From assembly GCF_031846385.1 (NCBI RefSeq), contig NZ_JAVRHV010000002.1:310001-374000 (forward strand): a DNA stretch of 64,000 nt, written 5' to 3'. Position numbers and translations under genes: made by a program. The DNA comes from Urechidicola vernalis. Its GTDB lineage: Bacteria; Bacteroidota; Bacteroidia; Flavobacteriales; Flavobacteriaceae. The notes beneath the pieces are model-generated. The model searched no databases and was not told where the DNA came from. It saw only the letters and a program-made list of their open reading frames with translations. Below are positions 34,191 through 43,835 of this stretch, one piece after another (the first letter of the stretch is position 1; each line of letters starts with the position of its first letter).

Positions 34191-37100
34191 ATGCGCTCAC
34201 TAATTGTATTACTTTCTATACTTACCCTTCAGATTGGGTTTGCTCAAGAAAATGAGAGTAAAAAGGATGAAAAAAAGGAAAAATGGAATGTAAACAATCC
34301 TCATAAAGATTGGACATACAAAACTTTTGACCTTGAAACCGATGAAGGGACTTGGATGAATTTAGATGTAAGTCCTAATGGTAAATCTATTGTTTTTGAT
34401 TTGTTAGGTGATATTTATACCATGCCTATAACGGGTGGAGAGGCTAAAATTTTACGATCTGGAATGGCTTATGAAGTACAACCAAAATTTAGCCCTAACG
34501 GAAAGTACATTTCATTTACAAGTGATGCCGAAGGAGGAGATAATATTTGGGTAATGACTGCTGATGGAAAGAATGCAAAATCTATAACAAAAGAAAAATT
34601 TAGACTTTTAAACAACGCCGTTTGGACTCCAGATGGAGAATCTTTAGTGGCTCGTAAGCATTTCACTTCTACGCGTTCATTGGGTGCAGGGGAAATGTGG
34701 CAATATCCATTATCTGGCTCGGCAGGCCTACAACTAACAAAAAGGAAAAATGACCAACAAGATGTAAATGACCCAACCATTTCACCTAATGGTAAGTATT
34801 TATATTATGCAGAAGATTTGTATCCAGGAGGATTCTTTCAGTACAATAAAGACCCTAACAAACAAATCTATGTTATTAAACAATACAACTTTAAAACTGG
34901 TAAAACAAAACAGATTACTGGAGGTCCAGGAGGGGCAGCAAGACCGGTAATTTCCAGAGATGGAAAATTGTTGGCTTTTGTAAAAAGAGTTAGAACAAAA
35001 TCAGTGTTATATGTTCATGAATTAGAAACAGGAAAAGAATGGCCTGTATTCGATAACTTAGATAAAGATCAACAAGAAGCATGGGCGGTTTTTGGTGTAT
35101 ACCCACATTTTAGTTGGACTCCTGACAATAAAGAAATTGTACTTTGGGCAAAAGGGAAAATCCATAAAGTTCATATCGAAACGAAATCTGTTGCTAACAT
35201 CCCGTTTAGTGTAAATAATAAGATGAAACTAGCGGAATCGCATCGCGTTAAACGTGCAGTACATCAAGAAGAGTTCACTTCTAAAATGATTAAGAACTTA
35301 CAAACTTCTCCTGATGAAAAAACAATTGTTTTTACAGCCTTGGGGCATATCTACAAAAAGAGTTTACCAAATGGAAAGCCTAAGAGAGTTACGGATTTGA
35401 CAGACTTTGAAGCCGAACCTGCTTTTTCACCAGATGGGAAATCAGTTGTTTTTACGACTTGGAATGATGAAGACTTAGGAACCATTCAAAAAGTAAATTT
35501 AGATGGGTCTAACTTAGAAAAACTAACTACAATCAAAGGAATATATAGGACTCCAGCCTTTGACAATAGCGGTACTATAATAACCTTTAGAAAAGAGGCA
35601 GGAAATGGAGATCAAGGATATGACTACTCTAAAAAAACTGGAATTTACATCATGGATTCCAACGGAGAAAATCAGAAGAAAATTTCGGATTCAGGTGAAT
35701 TTCCAATGTTTGGACCAGATAATAAAAGAATCTATTTCCAAACAGGCGGTTCTTTTATGGGTGGACTAACAAAGCGTTTAAAGAGTATTGATTTAAATGG
35801 TGAAAAAGAACGTACTCATTTCGTTTCAAAACTAGCAAACAGACTTGTGCCAAGTAAAGATTTTAAATGGATTTCATTTATTCATCTACACAAATTATAT
35901 GTTGCTCCTTTTGTACATAATGGAAAAGAAATTAATTTGGATGGAAAAACTAAATCATTCAAAGTAGAAACCTTATCGAAAAAAGCAGGAATCAACCTAC
36001 ACTGGTCTTATGCAAATGACAAGGTATTTTGGTCTTTAGGTGGGGAATACTTTTCAAAAAATATTACAAACAACTTAACGGATCCCTTTTCTGAAACCGC
36101 ATTGGGAGAAAGCTCTGATGGAATTGAAATTAACTTAACATCAAAAGCGGATGTTCCTGAGGGTATTATCGCATTTATAAATGCCCGTATCATTACCATG
36201 AATGAAGATGAAATAATTGAAAATGGAACCATTGTAATTAAAGAAAATAAAATTGTAAGTATTGGAACTTCTAATAATGTAAATATTCCTTCAAAAGCAA
36301 AAGTATATGACATGGAGGGCAAAACCATAATGCCGGGAATTGTTGATGTACATGCGCATGTAGGTGCCTTTAGAAATGGTTTAAGCACCCAAAAACATTG
36401 GCAGTTTTATGCAAACTTAGCTTACGGTGTTACGACATCTCATGATCCTTCTGTAAATACCGCTGCTGCATTTACTTTAGAAGAATTGCAACGCTCAGGA
36501 TTAACTGTCGGGCCTAGAATGTTCTCAACAGGATTTATTTTATACGGTGCAGAAGGAGATTTTAAAGCTGTAGTTAACAACTTAGAAGATGCAAGATTTG
36601 CCATTGAAAGGACAAAAGCCTTTGGAGCATATTCTGTTAAAAGTTACAATCAGCCACGACGCGAACAGCGTCAACAAATTATGCAAGCGGCCAAAGAATT
36701 TGGGGTAAATGTAGTGCCGGAAGGAGGTTCTACTTTCTTTGCTAACATGAGTATGATCTTTGACGGACACACGGGAATTGAGCATAACGTACCTGTAGCA
36801 CCTTTATATAAAGATGTACAAACACTTTGGAAAAATAGCGAAACCGGCTATACGCCTACCCTAGTGGTAAACTATGCTGGAATGAGTGGTGAATATTATT
36901 GGTATCAAAAATCTAATGTTTGGGAGAATAGTAAATTATTAAGTTATACTCCTAGACATGTTGTAGACCCGAGGTCAAGACATAGAACCATGATTCCGGA
37001 TGAAGAGTATGAAAACGGTCATATTTTAACTTCAAAATCTGTGTCTAAATTGGCCGAATTAGGAGTTAAGGTAAACGTAGGAGCACATGGACAATTACAG

Positions 37101-37475
37101 GGATTAGGAGCACATTGGGAATTATGGATGCTTCAACAAGGTGGTATGAGCAATCATGAAGCGCTTAAAGCAGCCACCATAAATGGGGCCTGGTACTTAG
37201 GCATGGATGAAGAAATTGGATCTCTAGAAGTTGGAAAATTAGCGGATTTGATTGTTTTGGATAAGAATCCATTAGAAGAAATTCAAAACACTGATTCAGT
37301 TAAATATACTATGATAAACGGTCGTTTATATGATACATCTACCATGAATGAAATTGGAAATTACGACACGAAACGTTCTAAATTCTATTGGGAAAAAGAA
37401 GGTCATAATCAAGGTGTACCAATTAATTTAGAAACAAACAGTTTTACCATTCCAACATGTAGTTGTCACAATTAA
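34191..37475 (+). CDS. Secreted TolB-propeller/amidohydrolase fusion
   Basis: A 1094-residue secreted enzyme with signal peptide (MRSLIVLLSILTLQIGFAQ). Residues about 50-640 are TolB/PD40-type beta-propeller repeats (PNGKYISFTSDAEGG, PDGKSVVFTTWND). Residues about 660-1075 are an amidohydrolase domain with metal-binding His721/His723 in DVHAHVG, a late VGAHGQ, and the closing EEIGSLEVGKLADLIVLDKNP. The architecture is frequent in Bacteroidota and is thought to be peptidase-like, with the propeller limiting access to small peptides, as in S9 enzymes. It ends CSCHN. It follows the fusion gene by 40 bases and precedes the GH2 gene by 13, so it belongs to the operon. The substrate is not known; a prolidase-like role would fit the neighbours. 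Confidence 0.85.
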   Translation: MRSLIVLLSILTLQIGFAQENESKKDEKKEKWNVNNPHKDWTYKTFDLETDEGTWMNLDVSPNGKSIVFDLLGDIYTMPITGGEAKILRSGMAYEVQPKFSPNGKYISFTSDAEGGDNIWVMTADGKNAKSITKEKFRLLNNAVWTPDGESLVARKHFTSTRSLGAGEMWQYPLSGSAGLQLTKRKNDQQDVNDPTISPNGKYLYYAEDLYPGGFFQYNKDPNKQIYVIKQYNFKTGKTKQITGGPGGAARPVISRDGKLLAFVKRVRTKSVLYVHELETGKEWPVFDNLDKDQQEAWAVFGVYPHFSWTPDNKEIVLWAKGKIHKVHIETKSVANIPFSVNNKMKLAESHRVKRAVHQEEFTSKMIKNLQTSPDEKTIVFTALGHIYKKSLPNGKPKRVTDLTDFEAEPAFSPDGKSVVFTTWNDEDLGTIQKVNLDGSNLEKLTTIKGIYRTPAFDNSGTIITFRKEAGNGDQGYDYSKKTGIYIMDSNGENQKKISDSGEFPMFGPDNKRIYFQTGGSFMGGLTKRLKSIDLNGEKERTHFVSKLANRLVPSKDFKWISFIHLHKLYVAPFVHNGKEINLDGKTKSFKVETLSKKAGINLHWSYANDKVFWSLGGEYFSKNITNNLTDPFSETALGESSDGIEINLTSKADVPEGIIAFINARIITMNEDEIIENGTIVIKENKIVSIGTSNNVNIPSKAKVYDMEGKTIMPGIVDVHAHVGAFRNGLSTQKHWQFYANLAYGVTTSHDPSVNTAAAFTLEELQRSGLTVGPRMFSTGFILYGAEGDFKAVVNNLEDARFAIERTKAFGAYSVKSYNQPRREQRQQIMQAAKEFGVNVVPEGGSTFFANMSMIFDGHTGIEHNVPVAPLYKDVQTLWKNSETGYTPTLVVNYAGMSGEYYWYQKSNVWENSKLLSYTPRHVVDPRSRHRTMIPDEEYENGHILTSKSVSKLAELGVKVNVGAHGQLQGLGAHWELWMLQQGGMSNHEALKAATINGAWYLGMDEEIGSLEVGKLADLIVLDKNPLEEIQNTDSVKYTMINGRLYDTSTMNEIGNYDTKRSKFYWEKEGHNQGVPINLETNSFTIPTCSCHN

Positions 37476-37488
37476 TTCTTAGTTCCAA

Positions 37489-40400
37489 ATGAGTCTAAAA
37501 ACCTTTTTGATTGCTTGCAGTCTTATTAGTTTAATAAGTTGCGAAAAGGAGAAACTACAATCAGTTCCAAGCCAAGAAAACCATTTCAATCATGAAATAT
37601 TTGAGGAAAACAAACTAGATCCTCGTGCTACTTTTTTCGCTTTTGAAAATTCTAAAGTATCAACTAAAGAAGCGTCTTCTAGATATCTAAGTCTAAACGA
37701 AAAATGGAAATTTCATTGGACAAAGAACCCTAAAAATAGGCCGAAAACATTTCATCATTTAAATTATGATGATTCGGATTGGGATCAAATTCCAGTACCA
37801 GCAAACTGGGAAGTAGAAGGCTTCGGAAACCCGATTTATTTAGATGAACGCTATCCATTTAACACGAATTGGCCCAATGTTCCAGAAGATTATAATCCTG
37901 TTGGAACCTATCGCAAAGTAATAGACCTAGATAAAAACTTCTTAAAGGAAGATGTCATTCTTCATTTTGAAGCAATAAAAGCGGTTTATATTTATGTTAA
38001 CGGTCAATACGTCGGGTATTCTCAAGGCAGTAAGACAGCTGCCGAATTTGATATTACTTCATATTTGAATGAAGGAAAAAATTTAATCGCTTTACAAATG
38101 TATCGATGGACGGACGCCAGTTATTTAGAAAGTCAAGATATGCTAAGAATGAGTGGCATTGAGCGCGATGTATATTTGTTTACGAGGCCAAAAGTATTTA
38201 TTGAAGATTACTACGCTAAAACAACCTTGGATGATTCTTATAAAAACGGAGTATTTAATGGTGAAGTAACAGTCTCTAATACTACAATGGATGGAGTATC
38301 AAGAGCCATTGAATTGGAAATATTAGATGGTGATCATTCCATATTTAAAACTACGGACACTATCAGTATTCATGGAAATGGAAATGCTGTTTACAAAACA
38401 ACTTCAATCCTCAAAAATTTGAAATCTTGGTCGGCAGAAACCCCAAACTTATACGGTTTGCATATTTCTATAGGCAATCAAATTATTAAACGAAAAATTG
38501 GATTTAAACGCGTAGAAATTAAAAATGCTCAAGTTTTAATCAACGGAAAAGCGATTTACATAAAAGGTGTGGATAGGCACGAAACAGATCCGTTTACGGG
38601 TCATGTGGTTTCAAAAGAATTGATGGAGAAAGACATTAAATTAATGAAGCAAAATAATATTAATTCGGTACGTTCATCTCATTATCCGAACAACCCTTAT
38701 TGGTTAGAGTTATGCGATACATACGGATTGTATGTTGTAGATGAAGCAAATATTGAAAGTCATCCATTGGCCATTTCAGAAGATACTCAAATTGGTAATG
38801 AAATGAGTTGGCTACCTGCTCATATGAGCAGAACACAACATATGTATTATAGAGATCGAAACCACGTTTCTATTTATTCTTGGTCTTTAGGCAATGAAGC
38901 CGGTGAAGGAGATGTTTTTAGAACTACATATAAATGGCTAAAGGAGCAAGACGATAATAGAATTGTACAATATGAACCGGCAGGAAAAGAGGATTATACC
39001 GATTTGTATTGTCCTATGTATCCAAAACCTGAATATCTCTTAAAACATGGAGAATCTGATTCTGACAAGCCTTCTATAATGATTGAATATGCCCATGCTA
39101 TGGGAAATTCTGTTGGAAACTTACAAGATTATTGGAACATTATAGAAAAGTATGATAACCTTCAGGGTGGTTTTATTTGGGATTGGGTAGATCAAAGTTT
39201 GGAGTATAAAGATGAAAACGATAAACCGTATTTGGCTTATGGTCACGACTATCACCCAGATTTACCAACTGATGGAAATTTCTTAAATAATGGGTTAGTA
39301 GATCCATATAGAAATGCTCATCCGCATTTATCTGAAGTAAAAAAAGTTTATCAACCCGTAGAACTTTCATATTTAGGATATCAAAAAATACAGGTTAAAA
39401 ACAAGAATTTCTTCTCTAACTTGTCCGATAAAACATTGAATGCAAAGGTTTTTATGGATGGCTTATTGGCATTCGAGGAAAAAAATATCAACATTCAAGT
39501 TGCGCCGCAATCGAGTAAAACTTTTATAATTTCTGAAATTCCAGAAATGTTTATTCCAGAGAGCGAATACGTTTTGGAGTTAAGTTTAGTTCAAAATGAA
39601 ACTTCAAAAATGCTACCAAAAGGCCACGAAATTGCTTGGGAACAATTTATAATAAAGGAAGGTGTGACTATAAATTTCGAAAATCATGAAACACCTGAAC
39701 TAGCGATTCAAAATAAATCGAACACAATTGAAATTAGTAATGAATTAGTGCAGTTATCCATTGATTCAAAATCGGGAGAAATTGTTTCATGGAATTATGA
39801 AGGGCAAGAAATAACGAAATCTCCAATCAGGCCAAATTTTTGGAGACCTCCTACGGACAATGATTTAGGAAATGGCATGGATAAATGGGCTAGAATATGG
39901 CAAAACGCAACATACAATTATACTGCTAGCTTAATTGAAAAACCTAAAGCAAATGATACAGGAGTTTATTTTAAAGTAAATTATCAAATTCCTAATAATG
40001 CGGCAACTATCAAAGTAGGATATTATCTTTCTAACAATGGAAGTTTAACAGTTGATTATACTTTTAGCCAAGCTCAAAATGATTTACCTAATATTCCTCG
40101 ATTAGGTATGTACTTAACAGTTACTAATAAATTTACCGATGTCTCTTGGTATGGAAAAGGCCCGGAAGAAAGTTATTGGGACCGAAAAACTGGACAAAAA
40201 GTCAGAGAATATTCTGGTAAAATTAAAGACCAATTTCATCCCTATTCAAGGCCACAAGAAACCGGAAATAAAACAGATGTTAGATGGATGCAGATAAAAT
40301 CTGATAAATTGGAATTACTCGTTAACGGAAATAAATCACTAAACTCAAGCACATGGCCCTTTGAAATGAAGGAAATCGACTTCAATTCTGATGACGCCGG

Positions 40401-40608
40401 AGAATCTGCTTCAGGATTAGTTCCTGTTACAAAAAAACATGGTGCGGATATTAAAATTGGAGAAACCGTACAATGGAACATAGACTATTTGCAAATGGGT
40501 GTTGGAGGTGACACTTCTTGGGGTCGATTGGTACATCCAGAATATACCATTCCCGCTAACAAAGATTATTCCTATTCTTTTACAATTATTCCATCACTCA
40601 TAAAATAA
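37489..40608 (+). CDS. GH2 beta-galactosidase, lipoprotein
   Basis: Retaining beta-galactosidase of 1039 residues with a lipoprotein signal (CSLISLISC, Cys18). Domains in order: sugar-binding jelly roll (about 65-235), Ig-like (about 240-340), TIM barrel (about 345-640), a second Ig-like module, and a C-terminal Bgal_small_N beta-sandwich (about 760-1035). Acid/base Glu470 is in SLGNEAGEGD and nucleophile Glu533 is in PSIMIEYAHAMGNS. It should release terminal beta-galactose in the periplasm or at the surface. In this operon the expected target could be Gal-beta-O-hydroxylysine, but lactose-like glycans or algal galactans cannot be excluded. Confidence 0.93.
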   Translation: MSLKTFLIACSLISLISCEKEKLQSVPSQENHFNHEIFEENKLDPRATFFAFENSKVSTKEASSRYLSLNEKWKFHWTKNPKNRPKTFHHLNYDDSDWDQIPVPANWEVEGFGNPIYLDERYPFNTNWPNVPEDYNPVGTYRKVIDLDKNFLKEDVILHFEAIKAVYIYVNGQYVGYSQGSKTAAEFDITSYLNEGKNLIALQMYRWTDASYLESQDMLRMSGIERDVYLFTRPKVFIEDYYAKTTLDDSYKNGVFNGEVTVSNTTMDGVSRAIELEILDGDHSIFKTTDTISIHGNGNAVYKTTSILKNLKSWSAETPNLYGLHISIGNQIIKRKIGFKRVEIKNAQVLINGKAIYIKGVDRHETDPFTGHVVSKELMEKDIKLMKQNNINSVRSSHYPNNPYWLELCDTYGLYVVDEANIESHPLAISEDTQIGNEMSWLPAHMSRTQHMYYRDRNHVSIYSWSLGNEAGEGDVFRTTYKWLKEQDDNRIVQYEPAGKEDYTDLYCPMYPKPEYLLKHGESDSDKPSIMIEYAHAMGNSVGNLQDYWNIIEKYDNLQGGFIWDWVDQSLEYKDENDKPYLAYGHDYHPDLPTDGNFLNNGLVDPYRNAHPHLSEVKKVYQPVELSYLGYQKIQVKNKNFFSNLSDKTLNAKVFMDGLLAFEEKNINIQVAPQSSKTFIISEIPEMFIPESEYVLELSLVQNETSKMLPKGHEIAWEQFIIKEGVTINFENHETPELAIQNKSNTIEISNELVQLSIDSKSGEIVSWNYEGQEITKSPIRPNFWRPPTDNDLGNGMDKWARIWQNATYNYTASLIEKPKANDTGVYFKVNYQIPNNAATIKVGYYLSNNGSLTVDYTFSQAQNDLPNIPRLGMYLTVTNKFTDVSWYGKGPEESYWDRKTGQKVREYSGKIKDQFHPYSRPQETGNKTDVRWMQIKSDKLELLVNGNKSLNSSTWPFEMKEIDFNSDDAGESASGLVPVTKKHGADIKIGETVQWNIDYLQMGVGGDTSWGRLVHPEYTIPANKDYSYSFTIIPSLIK

Positions 40609-40612
40609 ATAC

Positions 40613-41044
40613 ATGAAAAGATTACTTACATTTTTTATCGTAATTACAAGCCTAATTTCCTGTAGCACAAGCAATGAACAACAGGATAAAAAAGAAATAC
40701 TGACGCTAATGGACCAGCAACAATCAGCCTGGTCTAAACATGACTTAGAAGGATTTATGCGAGGCTATTGGAAATCCGATTCTTTAAAATTCTACGGGAG
40801 CAATGGATTAACTTATGGCTGGAATAAAACGTTGGCTAATTATAAAAAAGGCTACCCTACTCCAGATCATTCTGGAGAATTAAAATTTAAAATAAATGAT
40901 ATTTCTAAAATAGAAAACGAATCGTATTATGTAATGGGTGAATACCATTTAACGCGAAAAGTTGGAAATGCTGATGGTGTTTTTATGATCATTTTCAAAA
41001 AAATTAATGGGGAATGGAAAATTGTAGCAGACACTTCTTGCTAA
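40613..41044 (+). CDS. Small SnoaL-like/DUF4440 lipoprotein
   Basis: A 143-residue lipoprotein (signal FFIVITSLISC, Cys17) with the NTF2-like fold of the SnoaL/DUF4440 group: the N-terminal helix KKEILTLMDQQQSAWSKHDLEGFMRGYW, then beta-strands ending GVFMIIFKKINGEWKIVADTSC. Many such proteins have unknown ligand-binding or enzymatic roles. It begins 4 bases after the GH2 gene and is the last gene of the 27109-41044 operon. Confidence 0.82.
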   Translation: MKRLLTFFIVITSLISCSTSNEQQDKKEILTLMDQQQSAWSKHDLEGFMRGYWKSDSLKFYGSNGLTYGWNKTLANYKKGYPTPDHSGELKFKINDISKIENESYYVMGEYHLTRKVGNADGVFMIIFKKINGEWKIVADTSC

Positions 41045-41127
41045 CATTTTGATATCGTGTAAACTAACAACACCAACCATCAAAGTAAAAATTATTAAAA
41101 AACCGTTTTTTATCTAAAAATACTTTC

Positions 41128-41135
41128 TAATTTTG
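41128..41135 (+). promoter_or_regulatory. Probable promoter -7 element for the TPP riboswitch transcript
   Basis: TAATTTTG is a full TAnnTTTG match ending 5 bases before the riboswitch 5' stem, so transcription would begin at the aptamer itself. No matching -33 TTG is seen. Confidence 0.5.
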
Positions 41136-41139
41136 CGGC

Positions 41140-41218
41140 GTTCTCATAAAGGGGTGCCGCAAGGCTGAGATCATACCCATTGAACCTAGAACAGGTAATG
41201 CTGTTTAGGAAGGCGAAC
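41140..41218 (+). ncRNA. TPP riboswitch (THI element)
   Basis: A thiamine pyrophosphate aptamer recognised by its conserved core: GGGGTGC at 41151, GGCTGAGATCATACCC at 41163-41178, then TGAACCTAGAACAGGTAATG and a closing AGGAAGGCGAAC. The outer stem GTTC (41140-41143) pairs with GAAC (41215-41218). It lies 118 bases before a TonB-dependent receptor. High TPP should switch off that receptor. A downstream hairpin (GAAAAAGAAT at 41241-41250 with ATTCTTTTTC at 41263-41272) may be part of the expression platform. Confidence 0.93.
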
Positions 41219-41336
41219 ATCGCCAAACTATGTTAAACCAGAAAAAGAATTAAAAAATAGCCATTCTTTTTCGAAAATTAATTATTCAAAACATCGAGTA
41301 ATTACCTCTTTTTATTCGTTTTAAATTTTATTTAAA

Positions 41337-43685
41337 ATGAAAAAATTATCACTTATTTTATTAATGCTTGTCGCAATTTCAAGTTTTGCTCAAGAAACGT
41401 TTAATGTAACTGGAACATTATTCGACGAAAACAAAGATCCGTTACCCGATGCTACTTTGCGAATCGTAGACACTGATTTCTACACCATTACTGATATAGA
41501 AGGTGTCTATTATTTTGATTTAGTTCCTGGCGAATACACTATCGAAATTATGTATATCGGTTACCAGTCAATTCGTAAAACAATCAAATTAGACTATCAC
41601 ATTAAAAATTTAGATTTTAATCTTGTTCCTTCTTCAGAATTACTAGATGAGGCATTAGTTTCTGCGGTTCGTGTAGATTCAGAATCTCCTGTTACCCACT
41701 CAAACATGAGTAAAAAAGAAATTGCAAAAAGAAACTTAGGGCAAGACATTCCTATAATTATGAATTACATGCCAAGTGTTGTTACTACCTCTGATGCTGG
41801 TGCAGGGATTGGATATACTGGTATACGTGTTCGTGGTAGTGATGCCACTAGAGTAAATGTTACCATTAATGGTATACCTTATAACGACTCTGAATCTATG
41901 GGAACTTTCTGGGTAAATATGCCAGATTTCTCTTCATCTGTAGAGAATTTACAATTACAGCGTGGAGTTGGAACATCTACCAACGGTGCGGGTGCCTTTG
42001 GTGCTAGTTTAAATTTATTAACTGATGCCGTTTCTGAAAAAGCATATGCCGATGTTTCATTATCAACAGGGTCGTACAATACTTTTAGAAGTAATGTAAA
42101 ATTCTCTACAGGAAGAATTAATGACCATATCGAATTTGCAGGAAGGCTTTCAACAATTAAATCTGACGGCTATGTAGATAGAGCTTCATCAGATTTAAAA
42201 TCTTACTTTTTACAAGGTTCTTATGTTGATGATAACACTTTGATTAAAGCTTTAGTATTTGGTGGGCAAGAGGAAACCTTCCAAGCGTGGTATGGCGTTA
42301 CAGCAGAAGACCTTGAGAACGATAGAACTAAAAACTATTATACGTATGACAATGAAGTAGACCACTATAACCAAGATCACTATCAATTGCATTGGAATCA
42401 AACGTATAATGAAAACTGGTCTTCTAACATTGCATTGCATTACACTTATGGAAGAGGGTATTACGAGCAATTTAAGGAAGATGAAGACTTTGCCGATTAC
42501 GGTTTTGACCCTATAATGATTGGTGGCGAAACTATTGATGAAACAGATATCATCAGAAGAAAATGGTTAGACAATGACTTCTTCGGAACTACGTTTTCGT
42601 TTAAATATCAAAACAACGACGACTTTAACTTAACTGTTGGAGGAGCTTGGAATAAATATGACGGAGATCATTTTGGAGAAGTAATTTGGGCAGAATATGC
42701 GAGTCAAACTGACATCAGACATCGCTATTACGATGATTATGCTATAAAAACTGACTTCAATTTATTCGCAAAAGCAAACTACACTTTAAATGAAAAACTC
42801 AATCTATTTGGTGATTTGCAAATTAGAAACATTAATTACGAAGCGAATGGTGTTTCTGCAGATATCGTAGATGATAATTTCAATTTCTTCAATCCAAAGG
42901 CAGGTGTTACCTATACTGCTTCTGAAGAAAGCAGTATGTATTTCTCTTATGCAAGAGCTAACAGAGAACCAAACAGGACGGATTATGAAAATGGAAACCC
43001 TAAACCTGAAAAATTAAATGATTTCGAATTAGGGTGGAGATGGAAAAAGGAGTCTTTCAAAATCAATACGAACTTATACTATATGCGTTATCAAGATCAA
43101 CTAGTTTTGACTGGTGAATTAGATGATGTAGGAGCACCAATTAGAGCGAATGTAGGTGATAGTTATAGATTAGGATTGGAAATTGATGCCAACTTTGTAT
43201 TAAGTGATAAGTTTAGCATTGTACCGAATCTTGCCATTAGCAGTAACAAGAACATCGACTTTACAACTAAATGGGACGGAGAAGTTAGCAACTTAGGGAA
43301 TACAAATATTTCGTTCTCTCCAAATGTAATTGTTGGAAATATGTTGAACTATTCCCCTGTACAAAACTTACAATTATCGTTGTTGTCTAAATATGTCGGA
43401 GAGCAATATATGGGTAATGTAGATACTGAAAATTCTAAATTAGATGCTTATTTCACAAATGACCTTAATGTAAACTATGTAATTGCTACGAATAAAATAT
43501 TTAAATCAATTGTATTAAGTGCGTTGGTAAACAATATCTTTAATGAGGAATATGTTTCTAATGGATATTATTATACTTATGACGATACTTGGTCAGTGCC
43601 AGGAGAAACGACGACATTGGATGGTGCAGGATATTACCCGCAAGCAACAATTAACTTTTTGTTAGGTGCAACATTTAACTTTTAA
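41337..43685 (+). CDS. TonB-dependent receptor, probably thiamine uptake
   Basis: A 782-residue outer-membrane active transporter. Signal peptide (residues 1-19), a CarboxypepD_reg-like domain (about 24-100: VTGTLFDENKDPLPDATLRIVDTDFY), a plug domain (about 125-230: GYTGIRVRGSDATRVNVTINGIPYND) and a 22-strand barrel ending ATINFLLGATFNF with a terminal aromatic residue. Because a TPP riboswitch precedes it directly, the likely cargo is thiamine or a thiamine precursor, as proposed for riboswitch-controlled TonB receptors in Bacteroides. Without the riboswitch the substrate would be undeterminable. Confidence 0.88.
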   Translation: MKKLSLILLMLVAISSFAQETFNVTGTLFDENKDPLPDATLRIVDTDFYTITDIEGVYYFDLVPGEYTIEIMYIGYQSIRKTIKLDYHIKNLDFNLVPSSELLDEALVSAVRVDSESPVTHSNMSKKEIAKRNLGQDIPIIMNYMPSVVTTSDAGAGIGYTGIRVRGSDATRVNVTINGIPYNDSESMGTFWVNMPDFSSSVENLQLQRGVGTSTNGAGAFGASLNLLTDAVSEKAYADVSLSTGSYNTFRSNVKFSTGRINDHIEFAGRLSTIKSDGYVDRASSDLKSYFLQGSYVDDNTLIKALVFGGQEETFQAWYGVTAEDLENDRTKNYYTYDNEVDHYNQDHYQLHWNQTYNENWSSNIALHYTYGRGYYEQFKEDEDFADYGFDPIMIGGETIDETDIIRRKWLDNDFFGTTFSFKYQNNDDFNLTVGGAWNKYDGDHFGEVIWAEYASQTDIRHRYYDDYAIKTDFNLFAKANYTLNEKLNLFGDLQIRNINYEANGVSADIVDDNFNFFNPKAGVTYTASEESSMYFSYARANREPNRTDYENGNPKPEKLNDFELGWRWKKESFKINTNLYYMRYQDQLVLTGELDDVGAPIRANVGDSYRLGLEIDANFVLSDKFSIVPNLAISSNKNIDFTTKWDGEVSNLGNTNISFSPNVIVGNMLNYSPVQNLQLSLLSKYVGEQYMGNVDTENSKLDAYFTNDLNVNYVIATNKIFKSIVLSALVNNIFNEEYVSNGYYYTYDDTWSVPGETTTLDGAGYYPQATINFLLGATFNF

Positions 43686-43697
43686 TTGAGAACATAT

Positions 43698-43772
43698 TGT
43701 CATTCTGAGTGAAACGAAGAACCCCATTCTACATCAATAGATTCTTCACATAAGTTTAGAATAACATGACAC
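43698..43772. repeat. Dispersed inverted repeat of the TGTCATTCTGAGTGAAACGA type
   Basis: The left end TGTCATTCTGAGTGAAACGA is followed by GAACC, and the right end read in reverse begins TGTCATGTTATTCTAAAC and reaches GTGAAGAATC. The two ends are imperfect inverted copies, of the short palindromic repeat type commonly dispersed in Bacteroidota genomes. It lies between the TonB receptor stop and the terminator. Confidence 0.6.
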
Positions 43773-43773
43773 A

Positions 43774-43800
43774 AAAAAAGGAGCGCAATGCGCTCCTTTC
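43774..43800. terminator. Bidirectional terminator between TonB receptor and thioesterase
   Basis: Stem AAAGGAGCGC / GCGCTCCTTT with a 3-base AAT loop, preceded by an A-run and followed by pyrimidine-rich sequence, serving two convergent genes. Confidence 0.8.
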
Positions 43801-43835
43801 TCGTTGAGAACTAATAACTGTAATTTTGAAAATTA

